Origin: Aureobasidium sp. EXF-3400
Lineage: Eukaryota; Ascomycota; Dothideomycetes; Dothideales; Saccotheciaceae
DNA length: 64,000 nucleotides
Reading direction: 5' to 3'
NCBI GenBank assembly: GCA_024195585.1
Contig: SWBL01000014.1
Coordinates: 211,681-275,680, forward strand
Both the position numbers and the translations under genes were made by a program. The notes beneath the pieces are model-generated. The model made no database searches. It was not told the DNA's origin and saw only the letters and a program-made list of their open reading frames with translations. How positions within the stretch are numbered: position 1 is the stretch's first letter; each line of letters opens with the position of its first letter. Positions 56,457-64,000 of this stretch are shown piece by piece.

Positions 56457-57699
56457 CTTGGAAACTTTGTCACCTTCTGCATGATCAAGGTGACCGTAAA
56501 ATAATCTGCCAAGCCCATGCATCATCATCGCGAGTAACAACCACCATACTGATCATATAACTTACTCACTACACGTAAATCATGCTGGTGAACATAGAGT
56601 CTCGAGATGCCTTAATTACGAGGACATATACCAATCTGACCTGACGAGCGACACAAATGTCGGCTCTTGACGAAAACTGGACAGTGTTCAGTGCAACAGA
56701 GCTGGACATTTCTCCAAAGTTGAATCATATTGCTCGGATTTCATCTTACTACTCACACACCACTACAAAGATACCGAGACACCTATCATTACAATGAGAT
56801 CTTATAGGACCATGCTCAAGTACATATCCGAAGCAAGAAAAGTCCAAGGTCGTCGCTGAATGACAGTTCCGATGGCGACAGCAGTGGTTGATGGCATGAC
56901 CCTGACAGAAGCACTGCTTATGTAAGCACGAGGATAATGAGATCTCACAGAGTCACAGCTGATGTTGGCCGACGATGGATCATGGACGAAGGAATAATTG
57001 AAATCGTCTGGCTACCACGTATATTCCATCCGGGACTTTCTGCATATGCCCACCAACTGAATCACGTATAATCCACAATCCCGTTCGGCCTGGGACAAGC
57101 CTCTGACGGGGATATGTACTTCCTGATTAGGCCAATTATCTCCGTTTGTCGGGTGCAGGATCTGTCTGTAGACACAGGGCTTGGAAGATTGACCACCAAT
57201 GTCTGCCACACAAAATTCTTCGGCAGCTTCTGAACGTTCGATATCGTAGCTTGGTCAGCACGTTCCAACTTATGCTGCGTTTACTCCGTCCGACTCTTCT
57301 TTACTTGGTAATCTCACTCTTTGCAAGGTTCCGAGTTGTATCGCTCATAGACTTGGTTCAAATTGACTTTACATTGTTTGTAAGCCCAAGCATTCGTTTG
57401 TGCATACCTCGCGAATAGGAAAGAGCGAGACGAGGGCGTTCCTCCTTGCGCCTCAGGTCAGCAACACATGGATGGTACGATGTTCCTCCGAGAGCTCCTT
57501 CTGTATCATCAAAAGCGGGGATAGCACTCGATGCATGTGAGATGCCAGGGAAGGTAGGAAGTGTATATAAACCATCTTGAGGACGATGGTCTTTTCTTCA
57601 ACACATCCTCCATCAAATTCACCAACACATTTTCTGTCACCACCAGCACTAAAGCCTTTGCTTTATACGTCAAAACCACTTCTTATCACGTCAATCAAA
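56457..57699. promoter_or_regulatory. Divergent intergenic region SAM37 / NmrA-like gene
   Basis: 1.2 kb. Short openings near 57012-57418 lack motifs. The 3' part is the promoter of the NmrA-like gene, with a TATA box at 57564-57571 and a CA/CT-rich leader. Confidence 0.5.
57564..57571 (+). promoter_or_regulatory. TATA box of the NmrA-like gene
   Basis: TATATAAA about 130 bases before the ATG at 57700, followed by a CA-rich leader. A strong TATA box is uncommon among the other genes here and suggests inducible expression. Confidence 0.6.
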
Positions 57700-58671
57700 A
57701 TGTCCAAGCTGATCACTGTTTTTGGAGCTACTGGCAACCAAGGTGGCTCTGTTATCAAGCATATCCTTGCCGATGCCCAACTCTCGTCCGAGTTCAAGAT
57801 CCGTGGCATCACACGCGATGTCAAAAAGCCCGCTGCCAAAGCCCTCGCAGACAAGGGAGTTGAGCTGACGACTGTAAGCCTTTCCTCAAATGCACATTCT
57901 CCGAGAATACACGAGAAGCTGACCATTGATATCAAGGCTGATATGAATGACAAAGTCTCAGTCGCCAAGGCCATTAAGGGCTCTCACACCGTCTTCCTTG
58001 TCACTAACTACTGGGAGTCGGCTGACCCTGACATCGAACGCAAGCAAGGCATCAACGTCGCCGATGCTGCAAAGGAAGAGGGAATCCAGCACATCGTCTT
58101 CTCCTCCTTGATCAACGTCACCGAAGCCACAGGAGGAAAACTCACCCACGTCCCGCACTTCGATTCCAAAAACGACATCGAAAAGTACATTCGTGGCATT
58201 GGCGTTCCCTCTACATTCATGCTGCCCGGCTATTTCATGTCGAACTTTGCAAAGATGTTCAACAAAGGCGAAGACGGTGTCTACAACTTCGCCATGCCAA
58301 TCAGCGACAACGCTCAATTCCCTCTCTTTGACGTCGCTCAGGATACTGGTAACTTTGTTAAGGCTATCTTGAAGAATACCGATAAGTTGAATGGCAAGCA
58401 AGTGCTCGCTGCTACTGCTTACTACACCCCCAAGCAAATTGTTGCTGATTTCGAGGAGGTGACTGGAAACAAGATGCGCTATATCCAGATCTCGGGTGAC
58501 CAGTTCAAGTCTTACCTGCCTGAGTTCATGGCCGAGGAAATGCTTCAGAATCACATCTTGCTCGACACCACTGGCTACTATGCTGGTGCTAGCTTGGATG
58601 AGAGCTTGAGCTTGCTCGAGGAGAAGCCCGTAACTTGGAAGCAGTTCGTCAAGAAGAGCGGAATTTGGTAA
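57700..58671 (+). CDS. NmrA-like NAD(P)-binding protein
   Basis: Atypical SDR of the NmrA/HSCARG type, often acting as a redox sensor or regulator rather than an enzyme. Exons 57700-57873 and 57937-58671 (302 residues). The N-terminal nucleotide-binding motif is GATGNQGGSVIKHI, with the dinucleotide-specific Arg region IRGITRDVKK. VVFSSL-like IQHIVFSSLINVTEATGGKL occupies the place of the SDR Ser/Tyr motif, without a YxxxK. FMLPGYFMSNF and FDVAQDTGNFVKAIL are typical. The 63-base intron has no stop and a length divisible by three, so retention would insert 21 residues (VSLSSNAHS...). An in-frame extension upstream to 57577 is leader-like and not included. Confidence 0.92.
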   Translation: MSKLITVFGATGNQGGSVIKHILADAQLSSEFKIRGITRDVKKPAAKALADKGVELTTVSLSSNAHSPRIHEKLTIDIKADMNDKVSVAKAIKGSHTVFLVTNYWESADPDIERKQGINVADAAKEEGIQHIVFSSLINVTEATGGKLTHVPHFDSKNDIEKYIRGIGVPSTFMLPGYFMSNFAKMFNKGEDGVYNFAMPISDNAQFPLFDVAQDTGNFVKAILKNTDKLNGKQVLAATAYYTPKQIVADFEEVTGNKMRYIQISGDQFKSYLPEFMAEEMLQNHILLDTTGYYAGASLDESLSLLEEKPVTWKQFVKKSGIW

Positions 58672-59103
58672 AGAGCAGTAATTGATGGGAGAGCGAGGCG
58701 AGTTAGGGGGAAGGGTAATGAAGTGAATGGTGTCTCACTTAGCTAGTACGATTTTCGAAATATAACCTTATTGTCGTTTCTGCCAAATCACCTAGCACTG
58801 ATCCTAGCAGGCATACAATGATATAGTATGTTTTGTTGTTTCCGAGTGCAGCTTTGTGTTGAACTTTGAACAATATGATTGGAGATTTCTGGAATTGGTT
58901 ACGCAAAGACGTAAGCTGATCTAAAACAGAACGAAGATGTTTGAAGCCAATCCAACGTGAGCAAGAACAAAAGATTGGGTAATACGCTTCGAAAAAGATA
59001 AAACGGGGGTATTTATACATTAAACTGGAGAAGAAAAAGGCCAGTTTTCCGTGACTTTTGTGAGTGAGTGGGTCCTTGTATAAGGGCACTGCTCGAGGAT
59101 AAT
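58672..59103. other. Intergenic, convergent 3' ends
   Basis: 432 AT-rich bases between the NmrA-like gene and CDS1. A minus opening 58739-59089 is low-complexity 3' flank. Nothing else. Confidence 0.5.
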
Positions 59104-60606
59104 CTATCTCCTGAGCTGCTCACCAAGATACTCGAGCACCTTAGGGTTGATAATTCCTTGGTTTACGAGATGCTTGCTCAGTCCCTTGACAACCTCCATC
59201 TGTTGTTCAGGGGTAAGACCAGTAATGGCGGTCTCGATGACACTGCCAACAGAGGCCTTGTAGACGGCGATGAAACTAGACACGGTCAGTTTTGAAACAC
59301 AAATCATGTTCGAGTTGAATTTCTCACCTTTGGTAGTACATGTATGCAAAGAAACCCATGATGAACTGGCAGTCCATACGGTCAGTCATACCACCGTGGC
59401 CAGGAATAGAGTCACCAAAGTCCTTGATGTTGAAGGTACGCTTCAGACCAGATGCGAAGAAGCCACCGAAGGGAGCGATCAACGAAGCAAAAGTAGCGAA
59501 GATCATGATGTGGAACTGAACAGGGGCCACGGTGATGGTAGTAGGCAAATGAGACCAGTTGGGAGGAATGAAAGGAAGCTGGTAAGTGTGAGACAGGAAG
59601 ACGGGGTTGACTTCGCATTCCAGGCCAGTAAAGACATTAGCACCGAGGTTGTTGACGGGGCAGATGAAGTACTTGTAGCGCATCAAGACGTTGGAGAGAC
59701 CGAACGCAAAGATGATGGTGAAGATCCAGGCGCCAACGAAGCCTTCGACAGTCTTTTTGGGACTAATCTTGATGAGCTGAGTACGGCCAAAGGTGATACC
59801 ACAGATGTAGGCGAAGATGTCGTTGGTGATAACCAGAGCAGCGGGGAGGAAGAACCAGATCATGCCCTCGAAAATGTTGTTCATGATGAAGTGAGCTTGA
59901 ACAACAATCAAGTATAGAGCCATGTGGGTCCAGGCAAACTGCTGGAATTGGAACTTGTAGTGGCCCTTCTCAAGCGAGACGACAAAGAAGACGAAACCCA
60001 TGACATAGAGCATAAAACTGATGAAGCGGTGGTGGGTAGCAAATGGCAGGAGAACCTTGTCGACCAGGATGATGTGCTTGAAGTAGTAGATGACGCTCTC
60101 GCCATAGAGGAAGTACATGGTGGAACCAAGGAAATACCAGTTGAGGGTCTTGGTGAAGCGTAGCTTGCGGGCTCTGCTAGGGACGTTTGAGATGGCGATG
60201 ACCTCCTTGAAAGAGATGATCTGGATGGCAGTGACAATGATGATGATGTAGATGTGGCCAGAGAACATTGCGACGAAGAAGAAGATGATCATAACGAGGG
60301 TCCAGATGGTTCTGGTGATAAATGTCTCCTTCTTCTTCTGATATTCGCTTTGCGGTGTGGGCTCCTGAGGCTTCAAGGACATGTGTTAGCTTTGTGGATA
60401 GCAGTTGAGAAGCGGCATTGGCTCGCCTTGTCGTCGTCGGTCCAGGCACCGTCGTAGGACATGTTGCGGCTTACTTCAGGCTTGGTGAGTTGTCCATTCC
60501 GGCTAGGACTCGACGTGTCGTTGGCGTCATGGTTATCAATTGAGGATCTGCTGGGTCTCCTTGCGTCCTTGTGGGCGAACTTGACATCCTTCTTTGGTTT
60601 CGTCAT
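59104..60606 (-). CDS. CDS1: Phosphatidate cytidylyltransferase (CDP-diacylglycerol synthase)
   Basis: ER membrane enzyme making CDP-diacylglycerol from CTP and phosphatidate, for phosphatidylinositol and other phospholipids. Exons 60427-60606, 59328-60370 and 59104-59275 (464 residues). The N-terminus is hydrophilic and Ser-rich; about eight transmembrane segments follow (TIWTLVMIIFFFVAMFSGHI, YIIIIVTAIQII, WYFLGSTMYFLYG, FISFMLYVMGFVFFV and others). The CDP-DAG synthase signature is complete: SGLKRTFNIKDFGDSIPGHG followed by GMTDRMD. SPKKTVEGFVGAW is also diagnostic. The first intron (60371-60426) has an excellent GCTAACAC branch and AAG acceptor but the donor that keeps frame is GC (AAG/GCGAGC). 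The second is normal (GTGAGA). Confidence 0.96.
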
Positions 60607-60992
60607 GGTATGCGGAAGGTCGCAGTATAGCGACTGGGATTTGATCGATGGAAGCTTGCGGCAGCTCGAACGAGATTTCCAAGGAGGTTGGTGGGTTGGA
60701 CGAGTGGTTTTGAAAGATGATCGTCGCGTGGACACAATAGGGCGAAAGGACAGTTACGGGTGATCAGACAAACATGTGGCAGAAAGAAATGCTAGCCAGG
60801 GTCGTGTCTGAACAAAAAGGCTGGCAGGCTCAGGCTGGGAAGCGACAGTGGGCAGGAACGCCGTCGAAGTTGGTCAGGACGAAACGATTCAGATGCCGTC
60901 AGCGGGGCTTGGCGGCATGTGAATGTTCAATGCGCCTTCCGTTGCTGTGAATCACTTGCCATCAAACATGGCCATGCACAGCAATCGCTCCC
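60607..60992. promoter_or_regulatory. Divergent promoter region CDS1 / RAD26
   Basis: 386 bases between two divergent ATGs; holds both leaders. No TATA box or repeat was noted. Confidence 0.5.
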
Positions 60993-63409
60993 ATGGCTGC
61001 TCTGGACCATGATCTGGATTTTGATGACAGCGGTCTTGACCAACTGCCCCAATCAACTCTGCAGAATCTCGAGCTGAACGCCATCTCTTCCACCCAGCGA
61101 GAAGTTGCCGCCCGCAAACAACGCCAATACCACCAAACCACTAGGCCTCTTAGATTAACCCGCCCGAGCCTGCCACCCGTCACTGCTCCCGTTCCAATCA
61201 CGACCTCATTCAATGCCCCGATATCACCAGAGTCCGACTACGGCCTGGACGATAACGACGATGAAGAAGTCCTTGACCTGAACGCCGACACGACTGTTTA
61301 CCAGCCCCACCTGCACCAGGACTATGCACAAACTGCAAACAACGATAAACACCATCTACATACTGAGCCCATCACGACACATGATGCTCCACCGAGTTAT
61401 GACCAGCTCGAATACGCCAATCCCAATGTCCAACCCGCAGACACGACAGCCATAGATGCTCACATTCGAAAGGTGCGCATTGCACTGTGTCCTTGATCTT
61501 CTTTCACTGACACGCCTCGCAGCTCGAGCTTGAACTCAACGCCGTCCGCTTGTCCTTGCAAAACGCAAAAGCAGAGAATCAAAAGCAGGCCGGAGAACTG
61601 TCTATCATCCGCGAGAGACAAAAGAAAGATGCCAAAGAACACGAGCTACAGTTGCAGGCTCTGAACAAGTCGCGTGCCGATGACGCTGTCAGGCAAAAGG
61701 CCGACTTGGAGGCAAAGCGAAAAGAGATTGAAGCCTACGAAACCAACAATCGTTTCCTAGAACATGATCTAGCCCAGGCGCGAGACGAACGTGCCAAAAG
61801 GCTCAAGCCTACCAGAACAAACACGGGTAGGCTTACTCGTCAAACTTCTCAGTCCTTGCCCTATCGCGATGGCTTTGACGATAACGAGATTGTAACCCTC
61901 TCCCCTTCCAAGCCAAAGGATAGATCCAAATCTTCCACGCCCAAGGTAGGTGAGAAGCGGAAGAGAAATGCGATTGTCAGTCCCGCTCCTCAACTGCAAC
62001 TGAATCCTCAGCCCTCTGTATCCTCCTCACCCGCCCCAAATGTCGCCGAACCAACGCCTATAGTCGAGGAGTTGATTCAACCGCGTGATGATACCCAATT
62101 TCAGGTAGGTTCTGTGCGAATTGCAGCTTCAGCTCTCAAAGCTGACTCTGTATAGATGATTCGCCGTCTCATGAACCATCGCCCATCTAATTCTCGAGAA
62201 AGGGTCTTGGAAACGCTAAGTCGACTCGCTTTTCCTTCTCTACCAGGACAATCCATATCTGGTCTTATAACCGAAGGCTTGTCTCAATTCATTGCTGTGG
62301 ATGATGAGGACGACTTTTCTTGCTTTGCCTGTAATCTTCTCTCAGACCTGTGGGAAAGGTGTTTGCACGACAAAATGTATACGCCAGTCTATCTGCTTCT
62401 GGATTTGTACGAACTCATCTTGGCCATATCTTCTGAGCCTCCAAGACTCTCGCTGATCGAGCGCTTCCTCCCACTTGCAACCAAGACGATTGATCTGGTT
62501 GCGTTGCCACGTGTGCGCCTTCATGCGGGCGCTCATGTAGACCCGAATCTGCTCGAATGCATCAACGTAGATCAGATTTTGATGCTGATGCATGGCATGG
62601 CCTTTGACGCGAGTCTCAGTGCCGAAACGTGCCAAGCGTTCTGGAAAAAGATGGAATTTGACTTTACCTTGATGATGTTGAACAAGAGCCAACCGCTTCC
62701 ACAGATCATGCTGGTTCTCCAAATGCTGGGGAGCTCTGCTATGCCAGAGTCGTTTAGTATCATGGTGGACGACCCAGAAAAACAGTCTACGTTGGAGGGT
62801 CATACCATCGACCGGCTTACAACATTGCTATTCGAGAGGCCAGAAGCGCCAGCAGGCGAAACACCGTACGAGGATCACGAAGTTGCTATGTTGCAGATCG
62901 AGACGATACGAGTGTTGAATTCACTGGCAGTCACGAAGCATGGCAGTGAAGCTCTCGCTCGACATCGCACAGCGGTCGGTCGACTTGTTCGGTTATTGCA
63001 TGTTTCGGTCACCAAGCTCTATGATCTTCCTCCTACAAATCATGATATCCTTGGTGAGAGGAACGAACCGCCTAGCTTCAGCACAAACCATGAACTTACG
63101 ACGAGTCTGATCAACCTGACGGTTCGTCTGCTGTACCATCTATTGATGAACTATAGCGACATGATCAACCTCCGTGAAAAGCTTATGGTAATACCCGGCG
63201 GACACCACAAGTTTCTGGTATCATTGACAAGGCTTGCCTTCTCAGAGCAACTAGTGTATGAAGCCGGCCTTGATAATGAAGCGCTGGATGCGGCGCATGA
63301 GATATTAGATGGGATTCTGAGCCCGGAGGAAGGTGAAGCGGTTGTACAAGCCATCGAGACGCCTAGAGGACCGACCAGTACGAGGATGTCGGTCATGATT
63401 GAGCGATAG
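60993..63409 (+). CDS. RAD26: DNA-damage checkpoint protein Rad26/UvsD (ATRIP orthologue)
   Basis: ATR-interacting checkpoint protein, nuclear, recruiting the ATR/Rad3 kinase to RPA-coated DNA. Three exons: 60993-61472, 61523-62104 and 62156-63409 (771 residues). The N-terminus is acidic (LDHDLDFDDSGLDQLP), as in ATRIP RPA-binding ends. A long coiled coil spans about residues 158-240 (LELELNAVRLSLQNAKAENQ, LQALNKSRADDAVRQKADLE). A basic, Ser/Pro-rich region with KVGEKRKR (likely nuclear signal) follows. The C-terminal ~420 residues are a helical repeat domain matching the fungal Rad26 family (QMIRRLMNHRPSNSRERVLE, VYLLLDLYELILAISSEPPR, ALDAAHEILDGILSPEEGEA). The family call is from memory of the alignment pattern. 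Confidence 0.88.
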
Positions 63410-63650
63410 TGTTGGAAGTAAATAGGGCTTGTGACTAGATTTGGATAAAGACAAAGCCACAGATGTCAATATGCTGTCGTGAGAGAAAAGATGTCGTATG
63501 GTTGTGATAAAAGCCATCGAAACACGTGACGCGCGGGGCCCTGACGTTTTTGGGAAAGTTGAAAGTCGAACGAATGAATCACAAAGTGACCACGCCGCCG
63601 CCGCATTTCGTCCCTACTACGCAGCGCATATTCATACAAACACCGCAATC

Positions 63651-64000
63651 ATGTCGCTCACGAATTGCCGTTTCTACGAGGAGAAGTACCCCGATGTCGA
63701 CTCGCTCGTCATGGTCAACGTCCGTCAGGTCGCTGAGATGGGCGCATAGTGAGTCCGACCTGCCACTCAGTCTGACCAGGGCAAACCACTGACACCAGCA
63801 CCTTCAGTGTCAAGCTGCTCGAGTACGACAATATCGACGGCATGATCTTGCTCAGCGAACTGTCCAGAAGACGTATCCGATCCATCCAAAAACTCATCCG
63901 TGTCGGAAGAAACGAGGTCGTCGTTGTGCTGAGAGTCGACAAGGAGAAGGGTTACATTGATTTGTCCAAGCGCAGAGTCTCGCCCGAGGATGTGCTCAAG
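63651..64000 (+). CDS. SUI2: Translation initiation factor eIF2 alpha (5' part, cut by window end)
   Basis: Alpha subunit of eIF2, target of stress kinases such as Gcn2. Exon 1 is 63651-63748; exon 2 starts at 63808 and runs off the window. The GTGAGT ... TTCAG intron of 59 bases splits a Tyr codon, joining VRQVAEMGA to [20 protein letters not shown]. The S1-type RNA-binding domain is evident ([20 protein letters not shown]), and the regulatory segment [20 protein letters not shown] includes the kinase-target serine in [28 protein letters not shown] follows. Same strand as RAD26, 241 bases downstream. Confidence 0.97.

Overview
The window is nuclear DNA of a filamentous ascomycete (Pezizomycotina). 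The evidence is a translation elongation factor 3 gene, a division-2 chitin synthase, DUF6594, SigF-like and NADAR proteins, and many short spliceosomal introns (about 48-70 bases) with GTAAGT/GTATGT donors and CTAAC/CTGAC branch sites. A dothideomycete is my guess from protein flavour only. No replicon, virus, CRISPR array or tRNA was found. I resolved 26 protein-coding loci (22 with a recognisable family), one interrupted metacaspase and one EF-3 gene fragment, mostly housekeeping.

Layout. 1-8.5 kb: AP-3 delta (cut by the window edge), MED8, a small unknown gene, an AAA ATPase and an SDR. 8.5-14.2 kb: a long gene-poor stretch, a GPR1/FUN34/YaaH transporter, a NADAR protein and DPH3. 14.9-18.4 kb: TSR1 divergent from a SigF-like NTF2-fold protein. 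18.6-27.2 kb is the most accessory part: two proline-rich proteins flanking a metacaspase gene with an in-frame stop, a DUF6594 membrane protein whose intron holds a large palindrome, and an unknown charged protein. 28-34 kb: EF-3, a decayed copy of its 3' end, a 29-bp minisatellite and an RGG-type protein. 34.4-45.8 kb: GMC oxidoreductase, NUDIX hydrolase, MED21/RRG7 head to head, chitin synthase and a G-protein alpha subunit. 49-64 kb: HOG1 MAP kinase, AVL9, a repeat-tailed membrane protein, SAM37, an NmrA-like protein, CDS1, RAD26 and eIF2-alpha (cut by the window end).

There is no biosynthetic or defence operon. Functional links are thematic: two Mediator head/middle subunits (MED8, MED21); ribosome and translation factors (TSR1, DPH3, EF-3, eIF2-alpha); trafficking (AP-3 delta, AVL9); signalling (G-alpha and HOG1, divergent across 3.2 kb); mitochondria (RRG7, SAM37). 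Several pairs share short divergent promoters (APL5/MED8, TSR1/SigF-like, MED21/RRG7, CDS1/RAD26).

The most unusual signals are: (i) a dispersed family of ~115-125 bp inverted-repeat elements sharing an AAATGCAC core, with related sequence in a ~237-bp palindrome inside an intron; (ii) three introns that fit only with GC-AG borders; (iii) the metacaspase nonsense codon in an otherwise intact spliced gene; (iv) an apparent one-base frameshift at the transporter N-terminus; (v) a degenerate EF-3 tail beside EF-3. All exon borders were placed by eye from frame, splice signals and remembered family motifs; none was checked against RNA or a database.
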